A DNA stretch of 5,736 nucleotides, taken from Rhodanobacter sp. UBA5168 (GTDB taxonomy: Bacteria; Pseudomonadota; Gammaproteobacteria; Xanthomonadales; Rhodanobacteraceae). Each line of letters starts with the position of its first letter. Positions within the stretch are counted from its first letter, which is position 1. The stretch covers positions 1 to 5,736 of the forward strand of contig DHXA01000102.1 of assembly GCA_002413455.1 (NCBI GenBank), written 5' to 3'. Shown here in pieces: positions 1 through 5,373 of the stretch. A program made the translations under genes and the position numbers. The notes beneath the pieces were generated by a model, which ran no database searches, was not told where the DNA came from, and saw only the letters and a list, made by a program, of their open reading frames with translations.

Positions 1-533
1 GCGTAGGTCTTGCGGTACAGCGCCACATCGCTGACCGACAGCGCGCCCAGTGTCTCGCCGTGGTAGCTGCCCGTGAGTGCGATGAAGCGGGTCTTCTCGC
101 CATGGCCCTGGTTGAGCCAATAGTGGAAGCTCATCTTCAGCGCTACCTCGATCGCCGCCGAACCGTTGTCGGCATAGAACACCCGGTTCAGTCCGGGCGG
201 GGTGACCCGCACCAGTTCCTCGGCCAGCTCGATCGCCGGTTCATGCGTGAAGCCGGCAAAGATCACGTGCTCCAGCGTGCGCGCCTGCTCGGCCAGCGCG
301 GCCGCGATGCGCGGATTGGCGTGACCGAACAGGTTGGTCCACCACGAACTGATGCCGTCCAGATAACGGCGACCATCGGCATCGATCAGCCACGCGCCAT
401 CGCCGCGCACGATCGGCACCATCGGTACTGCGCCGCCGGTGACGTCGTGATCATGCATCTGCGTGCATGGGTGCCACAGGTGTTTCAGGTCGCGCTCGGC
501 GAGTGCGGCGTTGCTGCTTGCGGGGTTGCTCAT
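1..533 (-). CDS. bioA: Adenosylmethionine-8-amino-7-oxononanoate aminotransferase (BioA), N-terminal part
   Basis: PLP-dependent cytosolic enzyme of biotin synthesis that moves an amino group from S-adenosylmethionine to 7-keto-8-aminopelargonate, giving 7,8-diaminopelargonate. The gene starts at the ATG read from 533 and runs off the left edge after 177 codons; the family is about 430 residues, so roughly 40% is present. Visible BioA signatures are LWHPCTQM (residues 19-26), [12 protein letters not shown] (60-71, with the paired tryptophans that line the substrate pocket), [17 protein letters not shown] (118-134, with the Gly-Ser turn that holds the PLP phosphate) and [15 protein letters not shown] (155-169, with the tyrosine that stacks on PLP). 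The Schiff-base lysine lies beyond the edge. No Shine-Dalgarno precedes the start; a promoter-like sequence places the transcription start on the A of the ATG. The gene diverges from gspN. The BioA signatures argue against another class-III aminotransferase. Confidence 0.95.
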   Translation of the reverse strand, partial: MSNPASSNAALAERDLKHLWHPCTQMHDHDVTGGAVPMVPIVRGDGAWLIDADGRRYLDGISSWWTNLFGHANPRIAAALAEQARTLEHVIFAGFTHEPAIELAEELVRVTPPGLNRVFYADNGSAAIEVALKMSFHYWLNQGHGEKTRFIALTGSYHGETLGALSVSDVALYRKTY

Positions 534-568
534 CCGGCTATCATCGGCGCTGCGCGATGGACGCTCAA
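533..568 (-). promoter_or_regulatory. Candidate bioA promoter, leaderless
   Basis: Read on the minus strand, TTGAGC (568 to 563, 4 of 6 matches to TTGACA) is followed by a 17-nt spacer and GATGAT (545 to 540, 4 of 6 matches to TATAAT). Six bases then separate the hexamer from the bioA ATG at 533, which puts the expected +1 on the A of the start codon. There is no purine-rich Shine-Dalgarno in the short gap, which fits a leaderless transcript. The hexamer matches are modest, so this is a prediction. Confidence 0.35.
539..544 (+). promoter_or_regulatory. Candidate -10 element for the gspN operon
   Basis: TATCAT matches the sigma-70 -10 consensus at 5 of 6 positions and lies 56 bp before the proposed gspN start. 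It overlaps the opposite-strand GATGAT hexamer proposed for bioA, so the two divergent promoters would compete for one short site. The upstream partner is poor: TTGCGG at 518-523 matches only three bases and leaves a 15-nt spacer. The call therefore rests mostly on the -10 match and its position between divergent genes. Confidence 0.25.
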
Positions 569-600
569 GCCCGCGCATGGATCGTTGCGGGAATCGACGC

Positions 601-1386
601 TTGAACTACGTGCGCAAAAGCCTGCTTGGCCTCGGTGTGTTGCTGCTGACAGCGGCCGTACTGCTGTGGTTTCTCCCAGCGCGCTGGGTCATGCCGTGGA
701 TCGAGCCGCAGCTGCACGGGCTGCGCCTGCAGCAGGTGCAGGGGTCGCTGTGGAATGGCCGGGCTGCCGATGTCCTGGCCGCCGACGGACACGTGCTGGG
801 CCAGGTGCAGTGGCAGTTGTCGCGGCGCGCACTGCTGGGGCAGCTGCAGTTGCAACTGAGATTCAACGGACCGCAATTGGTATTCTCCGGCACGATGCAA
901 CGGCTGCCGGGCGACCGCATCGCATTGCGCGAAACAAGCATGCACGTCGAGTTGCCCGCGCTGGATCTTCGTGCGACTTCGCCGTTGGGCCAGCCCCGAG
1001 GCGACCTGCAACTGACCGTCGATCAGGCGTTGCTGCAGGCTGGCTGGCCGTTGCAACTGCATGCGCATGCGCAGTGGCGGCACGCCGTCATGCACACGCC
1101 ACAGGGCGACGTGGCGCTGGGCGACCTGCAGATGCAGGCGCAGGGAGAGGGCGGGGTGATCCAGGCGCAATGGCGTGACGACGGAAAGGGCCCGTTGCAC
1201 GTCGACGGCCAGTTGCAGCTGACGCCGCTCGGCTGGCGACTGGACGCGACGCTGCGGCCCAGACAGACTGATCCGTCGCTGCGCCATTGGCTGACCGGTC
1301 TCGGACCGGCATCCGCCGATGGCAGCGTACATATCCACCGCAGCGGTGGCCTGGCGGCGACATCGCTGGCGCCGCCACCGAAATGA
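601..1386 (+). CDS. gspN: Type II secretion system protein N (GspN)
   Basis: Accessory inner-membrane protein of the type II secretion system, which exports folded proteins from the periplasm; its exact role in the machine is poorly defined. From the TTG at 601 the product is 261 residues, near the usual 250 for the family. It has a short basic start, one membrane anchor at about residues 8-25, then a periplasmic beta-rich domain. The domain contains GSLWNGRA (48-55), [14 protein letters not shown] (67-80) and a C-terminal stretch with [10 protein letters not shown], as in xanthomonad GspN proteins. I prefer TTG 601 because GGGA lies 8-10 bases upstream and the product begins directly before the anchor. 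The ATG at 577 would add eight residues and has no ribosome site; the reading frame is open back to 463. No other gsp gene is in the window. It is probably the first gene of the run, 15 bp before the phosphatase gene. Confidence 0.85.
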   Translation: MNYVRKSLLGLGVLLLTAAVLLWFLPARWVMPWIEPQLHGLRLQQVQGSLWNGRAADVLAADGHVLGQVQWQLSRRALLGQLQLQLRFNGPQLVFSGTMQRLPGDRIALRETSMHVELPALDLRATSPLGQPRGDLQLTVDQALLQAGWPLQLHAHAQWRHAVMHTPQGDVALGDLQMQAQGEGGVIQAQWRDDGKGPLHVDGQLQLTPLGWRLDATLRPRQTDPSLRHWLTGLGPASADGSVHIHRSGGLAATSLAPPPK

Positions 1387-1401
1387 GGACGCGAGACCCG
1401 C

Positions 1402-2178
1402 ATGAATCCTGATATCGCCGCAGCGGCATTGGCGGCCGCACGCGAGGCCGCCGCCGCGGCGGCCGAAGTGATCAAGCATTATTGGCGGCGCGGCGTCGAG
1501 GTGGAGCTGAAGTCCGACGCGACGCCAGTGACCGTCGCCGACCGCGAGGCCGAGCAGGCGATCAGGAAGATCCTGCAGGCAGCGTTGCCGCAAGCGTCCA
1601 TCTACGGCGAGGAGTTCGGCCTGGACGGAGAACGCGGCGGCCTGTTGTGGCTGGTCGATCCGCTGGACGGCACCAAGAGTTTCGTGCGGCGCACGCCGTT
1701 CTTCTCCACCCAGATTGCGCTGATGGATGGCGACGAGTTGGTGCTCGGCGTATCCAGCGCACCGATCTACGGCGAGGTGATGTGGGCAAGCGCCGGCAGC
1801 GGTGCGTGGCTCGACGGCGAACGCGTGCAGGTCGCCAGTACGTCGGCGATCGCCGAAGCGTCGCTTTCCATCGGCAACATCAGGACGCTCACCACCGATA
1901 CGCGCTGGGCTGCCCTGGGCGCGCTGATCCACGACAGCAACCGGATTCGTGGCTACGGCGATTTCTGCCACTACCACCTGCTGGCACGCGGCAGCCTGGA
2001 CCTGGTGATCGAGTCGGACGTGAACATCCTCGACATCGCGGCGCTGGCGGTGATCGTGCGCGAGGCCGGCGGTGTGTTCACCGATCTCGAGGGCGCGCCG
2101 CTGACGCTGGAGACGCGCAGCGTGCTGGCCGGTACAGCGGCGATCCATCCGCAGGCGCTGCAGCGTCTGCGGCGCTGA
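1402..2178 (+). CDS. Inositol monophosphatase-family phosphatase (HisN-like)
   Basis: Mg-dependent, lithium-sensitive-type sugar or polyol phosphatase of 258 residues, the normal family length. The family core is complete: SDATPVTVADREAE (38-51), the metal-binding GEE (E70), WLVDPLDGTKSF (83-94, with D86, L88 carbonyl and D89 as the expected ligands), SAPIYGEVMWASAGSGAWLDG (119-139), and ILDIAALAVIVREAGG (209-224, with D211 as the last ligand). The last motif is normally WDxxA; here leucine replaces the tryptophan. Residues 6-21 are an alanine-rich helix. The DGTKSFVRRTPFFSTQIAL region resembles proteins annotated as histidinol-phosphatase (HisN), but substrate cannot be told from sequence: inositol-1-phosphate, histidinol phosphate or another phosphate ester are all possible. 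A GAGGA sits 12 bases and a GAGA 5 bases before the ATG. It is a paralogue of the cysQ product two genes downstream. Confidence 0.9.
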   Translation: MNPDIAAAALAAAREAAAAAAEVIKHYWRRGVEVELKSDATPVTVADREAEQAIRKILQAALPQASIYGEEFGLDGERGGLLWLVDPLDGTKSFVRRTPFFSTQIALMDGDELVLGVSSAPIYGEVMWASAGSGAWLDGERVQVASTSAIAEASLSIGNIRTLTTDTRWAALGALIHDSNRIRGYGDFCHYHLLARGSLDLVIESDVNILDIAALAVIVREAGGVFTDLEGAPLTLETRSVLAGTAAIHPQALQRLRR

Positions 2179-2189
2179 ACCACGCGCGC

Positions 2190-2201
2190 TAGAATGTACC
2201 G
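2190..2201 (+). promoter_or_regulatory. TAGAAT -10 element directly before nudE
   Basis: TAGAAT at 2190-2195 matches the -10 consensus at 5 of 6 positions. The six bases that follow lead straight to the nudE ATG, so transcription would begin on the A of the start codon. No Shine-Dalgarno is present between the hisN-like stop codon and this ATG. There is no good -35 hexamer at 16-18 bases upstream and no extended TG motif. It may be an internal promoter giving a leaderless nudE-cysQ message on top of read-through from upstream. Confidence 0.4.
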
Positions 2202-2759
2202 ATGCCCAAGTTACCCATCATCCATGCCATGCGGGACGTCACCGACAGCCGGTTCCTGCAGGTCGAGCAGCTCGATCTGGAGTTTTCCAACGGCGTGCGA
2301 CGCACGTATGAACGATTGAAGGGCAGCGGCCTGGGTGCCGTGATCATCGTGCCGATGCTCGATGATGAAACCGTGCTGCTGGTGCGCGAATACGGTGGCG
2401 GTGTGGGCCGCTACGAACTGGGTTTGCCGAAGGGCCGCCTGGATCAGGACGAGACCGCCGAGCAGGGCGCCGAGCGCGAGTTGAAGGAAGAGATCGGCTA
2501 CGGTGCGCACAAGCTGAAAATCCTGCACAACCTGTCGCTGTCGCCTTCGTACATGACGCATATGGCGCACGTCGTGCTGGCACAGGATCTGTATCCCGAA
2601 AAGCTGGTCGGCGACGAACCGGAAGAACTTGAAGTGGTGCCGTGGAAGATGGCCGAACTGCATACCCTGCTCGGTCGCGACGACGTGACCGAGGGGCGCT
2701 CGATTGCCGCACTGTTCATGGCCCGCGAATACCTCGCCGGTCGCTTCCAGCGCACATGA
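2202..2759 (+). CDS. nudE: ADP-compounds hydrolase NudE (Nudix family)
   Basis: Cytosolic Nudix hydrolase that in Escherichia coli cleaves ADP-ribose, NADH and diadenosine polyphosphates, releasing AMP; it acts in nucleotide house-cleaning. The product is 185 residues, matching the family. The Nudix box is complete at residues 78-100: G78, E84, R92-E93, the metal-binding E96-E97 and G99. The flanks are those of NudE: the N-terminal RFLQVEQLDLEFSNGVRRTYERL (residues 17-39), VREYGGGVGRYELGLPKGR (61-79), and the LSLSPSYMTHMAHVVLAQDL segment after the box. The start lacks a ribosome-binding site but sits six bases after a -10-like TAGAAT. The stop overlaps the cysQ start as ATGA. The nudE-cysQ pairing is also known in other gammaproteobacteria such as Pseudomonas, which supports both names. 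Confidence 0.93.
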   Translation: MPKLPIIHAMRDVTDSRFLQVEQLDLEFSNGVRRTYERLKGSGLGAVIIVPMLDDETVLLVREYGGGVGRYELGLPKGRLDQDETAEQGAERELKEEIGYGAHKLKILHNLSLSPSYMTHMAHVVLAQDLYPEKLVGDEPEELEVVPWKMAELHTLLGRDDVTEGRSIAALFMAREYLAGRFQRT

Positions 2760-3571
2760 GCGCCGCCCCCGCCTTTGCCCGCCAGATCGGCGAGATCGCA
2801 CGTGCTGCCGGGGCCGCCATCATGGCGGTGTATCGCAGCGACTTCGCCGTGCAGACCAAGGCCGACGCGTCGCCACTGACCGCTGCCGATCTGGCCGCGC
2901 AGCAGGTCATCCTGACGGGCCTGGCCGGGCTTGATCCACTGCTGCCGGTATTGTCGGAAGAAGCCAAGGCGCTGCCGTGGTCCGAGCGCCAGCACTGGTC
3001 ACGCTACTGGCTGGTGGACCCGCTCGATGGCACCCGCGAGTTCGTCAAGCGCAACGGTGAGTTCACCGTCAACATTGCCCTGATCGATCAGCAGCAGTCC
3101 GTGCTTGGCGCGGTACTGGCGCCCGTAACCGGCGAGCTGTACCTCGCCGCGCGCGGGCAGGGCGCCTGGTTGCAGACGCAGGCCGAGGGTGACTGGCAGC
3201 GGATAAGCACGCGGCCGCTGCAACAGCCGCCGCTGGTGGCAGGCAGCCGCTCGCATGGCGGTTCGCAGCGCGCCCTGCTGGAGCAGCTGGTCGGCAGCGA
3301 TTACGAGCTCGTCCCGCTCGGTTCGTCACTGAAATTCTGTCTGATCGCACGCGGCGCCGCGGACGTCTATTTGCGCCTTGGCCTGACCAGCGAGTGGGAT
3401 ACGGCCGCCGCGCAGTGCGTGCTGGATGAGGCTGGCGGCGCAGTGCTGGACCTGGCCGGCCGTCCGTTTCGCTACAACCGAGGCGAGTCGCTGCTGAATC
3501 CGGAGTTCATAGCAGTGGGCGATGGCACGATCGACTGGGCTGCGCGACTGCGGGCCGCTGTGCAAAGCTGA
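2756..3571 (+). CDS. cysQ: 3'(2'),5'-bisphosphate nucleotidase CysQ
   Basis: Mg-dependent phosphatase that converts 3'-phosphoadenosine 5'-phosphate, the by-product of PAPS-dependent sulfate reduction and sulfation, to AMP, relieving its toxicity. The product is 271 residues, slightly above the 246 of the E. coli enzyme. Motifs in order: KADASPLTAAD (35-45), the metal-binding SEE (E68), WLVDPLDGTREFVKRNGEF (85-103, with D88, L90 and D91), GSRSH (163-167), GSSLKFCLIARGAADVYLR (189-207) and EWDTAAAQ (213-220, with D215). The DGTREFVKRNGEFTVNIAL block is the CysQ signature and separates it from inositol monophosphatases. The reading frame is open back to 2642, but the ATG at 2756 is right: it overlaps the nudE stop as ATGA and begins immediately before the conserved helix. 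No Shine-Dalgarno is visible, so translation probably depends on coupling to nudE. Confidence 0.95.
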   Translation: MSAAPAFARQIGEIARAAGAAIMAVYRSDFAVQTKADASPLTAADLAAQQVILTGLAGLDPLLPVLSEEAKALPWSERQHWSRYWLVDPLDGTREFVKRNGEFTVNIALIDQQQSVLGAVLAPVTGELYLAARGQGAWLQTQAEGDWQRISTRPLQQPPLVAGSRSHGGSQRALLEQLVGSDYELVPLGSSLKFCLIARGAADVYLRLGLTSEWDTAAAQCVLDEAGGAVLDLAGRPFRYNRGESLLNPEFIAVGDGTIDWAARLRAAVQS

Positions 3572-3657
3572 TTTCGATGGAGACGATCGCGAGGTCGGCC
3601 CCTCATTCCTGCCTTCTGCCCGACAATGAGTTACGGCACTGATGGAGTTTTCGCGGC

Positions 3658-4470
3658 ATGCGCGACTCACCTCGATACAGCCTCGACGACCTGCTCGCGA
3701 TCATGGCGCGCCTGCGCGATCCCGAGCGCGGTTGTCCGTGGGACGTGCAGCAGGATTTCTCCTCCATCGCGGCGTACACGATCGAGGAGGCCTACGAAGT
3801 GGCCGACGCGATCGACCGCAAGCACTGGCACGATCTGCGTGATGAACTCGGCGACCTGCTGCTGCAGGTGGTCTTCCACGCGCAGATGGCGCAGGAACAA
3901 GGCCTGTTCGACTTTGCCGACGTGGCCCACACGATCAGCGCCAAGATGCAACGTCGCCATCCGCATGTGTTCGGGGACGTGCGTTATGCCGATCTCGACG
4001 AGCAGAAGCGTGCGTGGGAGGACATCAAAACCGTCGAACGCGCGGACAGGGGCGAAATTGCCGACGACAGCGCGCTGTCGGGCATTTCGACCGGCCTGCC
4101 GGAATGGAAGCGCGCACTGAAACTGCAGCAACGCGCAGCCAGCACCGGTTTCGAATGGACCGACCCACAGCCGGTACTGGCCAAGCTGGCCGAGGAAGTG
4201 GATGAGGTGGGTGCCGAGTTCGCCAATGGCGCCGATCCGGCCAGGCTGGAAGACGAGATCGGCGATGTGCTGTTCGTGACGGTGAACCTGGCGCGCCACG
4301 CCGGTGTCGATTTCTCGCAGGCGTTGCGGCATGCCAATGCGAAGTTCGAGCGGCGCTTCCGGCAGATGGAACAACTGGCCGCCGCCGAAGGTGCGGTATT
4401 CGGGGAACGCACGCTCGCCGAACAGGAACAACTGTGGCAGCGTGCCAAAGCGATCGAGCGCGAGCCGTGA
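3658..4470 (+). CDS. mazG: Nucleoside triphosphate pyrophosphohydrolase MazG
   Basis: Cytosolic all-alpha NTP pyrophosphatase that hydrolyses nucleoside triphosphates to monophosphates and pyrophosphate, removing non-canonical nucleotides and, in E. coli, limiting ppGpp-linked effects of the MazEF module. The product is 270 residues, the length of the two-domain form (263 in E. coli). Both MazG domains keep the metal motif: E43-E44-x-x-E47 with E63-x-x-D66 in the first, and E179-E180-x-x-E183 with E200-x-x-D203 in the second. Other family marks are CPWD (26-29), HPHVFGD (101-107), the GLPEWKRALKLQQRAA hinge (146-161) and GVDFSQALRHANAKFERRF (216-234). A GGAG at 3644-3647 lies ten bases before the ATG. 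The 86-bp gap after cysQ could hold a promoter (GACAAT at 3622-3627, no convincing -35), but read-through is equally possible. No mazEF or relA is in the window. Confidence 0.96.
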   Translation: MRDSPRYSLDDLLAIMARLRDPERGCPWDVQQDFSSIAAYTIEEAYEVADAIDRKHWHDLRDELGDLLLQVVFHAQMAQEQGLFDFADVAHTISAKMQRRHPHVFGDVRYADLDEQKRAWEDIKTVERADRGEIADDSALSGISTGLPEWKRALKLQQRAASTGFEWTDPQPVLAKLAEEVDEVGAEFANGADPARLEDEIGDVLFVTVNLARHAGVDFSQALRHANAKFERRFRQMEQLAAAEGAVFGERTLAEQEQLWQRAKAIEREP

Positions 4471-4475
4471 CCGTC

Positions 4476-4508
4476 GGATGTCGGGCTGCAGCAGTCCATC
4501 GGACATCC
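4476..4508 (+). other. Two-part hairpin just after mazG
   Basis: GGATGTC (4476-4482) pairs perfectly with GACATCC (4502-4508). Inside the loop, GGGCTG (4483-4488) pairs with CAGTCC (4492-4497) through five Watson-Crick pairs and one G-U. The result is a 13-pair stem with a four-base bulge (4498-4501) and a three-base loop, beginning 5 bp after the mazG stop codon. No U-tract follows it directly. It could protect the mazG message 3' end or help termination together with the next hairpin. Confidence 0.4.
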
Positions 4509-4516
4509 ACCGCCGT

Positions 4517-4536
4517 GGTTGGCATGCAACCCTTTT
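4517..4536 (+). terminator. Weak candidate intrinsic terminator after mazG
   Basis: GGTTG (4517-4521) pairs with CAACC (4527-4531) around a five-base loop, and one base later comes TTTT (4533-4536). The position, 47 bp after mazG and before the strong ribosome site of the next gene, suits a terminator. The stem is only five pairs and the U-tract only four bases, so termination would be partial at best. Confidence 0.3.
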
Positions 4537-4570
4537 GCGCCGAGCCGCATCCCAAGCCTGTCGCCAACCC

Positions 4571-4576
4571 GAGGAG
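4571..4576 (+). promoter_or_regulatory. Strong Shine-Dalgarno of the DUF4097-like gene
   Basis: GAGGAG lies six bases before the ATG at 4583. It is the best ribosome-binding site in the window and fixes this start, although the reading frame is open much further upstream, into mazG. Confidence 0.75.
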
Positions 4577-4582
4577 TTCACC

Positions 4583-5365
4583 ATGCGCCGTCTTTTCACC
4601 GCCGTCCTGTTGCTTGCGCCGTTCGCCGCCTTCGCCGCCACGCCGTGCAAGTACGAAGCGCCGCGAAACCTCCAGCTGGATCTGGCCGGCGTGCGTGCCG
4701 TGCAGATCGAAGTGCATAGCCAGGATCTGCACCTGACCGGTAGCGACAGCGCCAGGGGCCTTACCCTTACGGGACGCGCGTGTGCCTCGGAGAAGGCCGC
4801 GCTGGACGATCTGCAGGTCACTCAGCGGCGCGAAGGCGATCAGCTGCTGCTCGACATTGGTGGCAGCAACAACCATTTCTCGCTGAGCCTGTTCGGCAAC
4901 TCCTACGCGAACCTCGAGGTCACCGTGCAGCTGCCGGCGAACCTGCCGGTAACCCTGAGCGTGGGCTCCGGCGATGCCGATGTCAGCGGTGTCCGGCAGC
5001 TGCAGAGCAATGTCGGCTCGGGCGATCTGCACGTGCGCCAGCTGTCTGGCAAGTTCAGCACCAGCGTGGGTTCGGGTGACGTCGGGGCGACCGACATCGG
5101 CAGCCTCGAGCTGGGTTCGGTCGGCTCCGGCGACTTCAAGGCCACCGGTATCAAGGGCGATGCCAGGATCGGCAGCATCGGCTCGGGCGATGTGGAGTTG
5201 CGCGAGGTCGGTGGCAGCGTACGCGCCGATACGCTGGGCTCCGGTGACCTCACCGTGAACAATGTGGCCGGCGACTTAAGCCTCGGCGCCAAGGGCAGCG
5301 GCGATATCAACCATTCCGGCGTCAAGGGCCGGACCAGCGTGCCGCACGACAACGACGACGATTGA
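4583..5365 (+). CDS. Secreted DUF4097/DUF2807-like beta-repeat protein
   Basis: Protein of unknown function, 260 residues, predicted to be exported. Residues 1-19 form a classic Sec signal peptide: RR, a hydrophobic core and an AFAA end, with cleavage likely before T20. Mature residues 20-120 are beta-rich and hold two cysteines (C22, C67), the only ones present, which could form a disulfide. From about residue 123 to 250 the chain is a solenoid of seven repeats, each with a GSGD turn (starting at 128, 145, 163, 181, 200, 219 and 238) followed by a short strand such as LHV or VEL. This is the pattern of the putative adhesin/GIN-type DUF4097 and DUF2807 families. The protein ends in an acidic DNDDD tail. 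No transmembrane helix or lipobox is seen, so a periplasmic or extracellular place is likely. Family membership is recognised by pattern; the function is unknown, and adhesin is only a family label. Confidence 0.85.
   Translation: MRRLFTAVLLLAPFAAFAATPCKYEAPRNLQLDLAGVRAVQIEVHSQDLHLTGSDSARGLTLTGRACASEKAALDDLQVTQRREGDQLLLDIGGSNNHFSLSLFGNSYANLEVTVQLPANLPVTLSVGSGDADVSGVRQLQSNVGSGDLHVRQLSGKFSTSVGSGDVGATDIGSLELGSVGSGDFKATGIKGDARIGSIGSGDVELREVGGSVRADTLGSGDLTVNNVAGDLSLGAKGSGDINHSGVKGRTSVPHDNDDD
4964..5305 (+). repeat. Seven GSGD-turn coding repeats
   Basis: Seven in-frame units of 17, 18, 18, 19, 19 and 19 codons between successive GSGD tetrapeptides. The turn itself stays fixed in protein while its codons vary (for example GGCTCCGGCGAT, GGTTCGGGTGAC, GGCAGCGGCGAT), so the repeat is old and kept by selection on protein and is not a recent DNA duplication. 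Confidence 0.8.
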
Positions 5366-5373
5366 GCGCGGCG

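Noticed and set aside
60..1178. A 372-codon plus-strand open frame covering bioA antisense and part of gspN
   Set aside because: The translation is Arg/Ala/Gly-rich with no domain; bioA on the other strand and gspN in another frame explain the region.
565..2148. A 527-codon open frame on the minus strand opposite gspN and the hisN-like gene
   Set aside because: The product is a low-complexity mix of Arg, Gln, Ala and His with no recognisable domain, and both opposing genes have full family signatures. In GC-rich DNA such stop-free antisense frames arise from codon bias.
3591..3604. GAGG/CCTC inverted repeat after cysQ as a terminator
   Set aside because: The stem is four pairs and is followed by ATTCCT, not a T-run; such repeats are expected by chance.
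3622..3627. GACAAT as a -10 element for mazG
   Set aside because: It matches only four of six bases and has no -35 partner (CCCCTC at the 17-base spacing). It is mentioned under mazG only as a possibility.
3658..4470. MazG as part of a toxin-antitoxin or defence module
   Set aside because: No mazE, mazF, relA or defence gene is next to it; the protein is the ordinary two-domain housekeeping form.
4519..4524. TTGGCA as a -35 box (5 of 6) for the DUF4097-like gene
   Set aside because: No -10-like hexamer occurs at 16-18 bases downstream (the region is GAGCCG), and the bases are part of the small hairpin stem.
3667..4821. A 384-codon open frame on the minus strand opposite mazG and the start of the DUF4097-like gene
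   Set aside because: It spans two well-supported genes and the gap between them, and its translation shows no domain or plausible start site. It is a codon-bias shadow.
4583..5365. An RTX-type calcium-binding toxin or autotransporter based on the Gly-Asp repeats
   Set aside because: RTX repeats follow GGxGxDxUx nonapeptides; the unit here is GSGD every 17-19 residues. There is a Sec signal and no autotransporter barrel.
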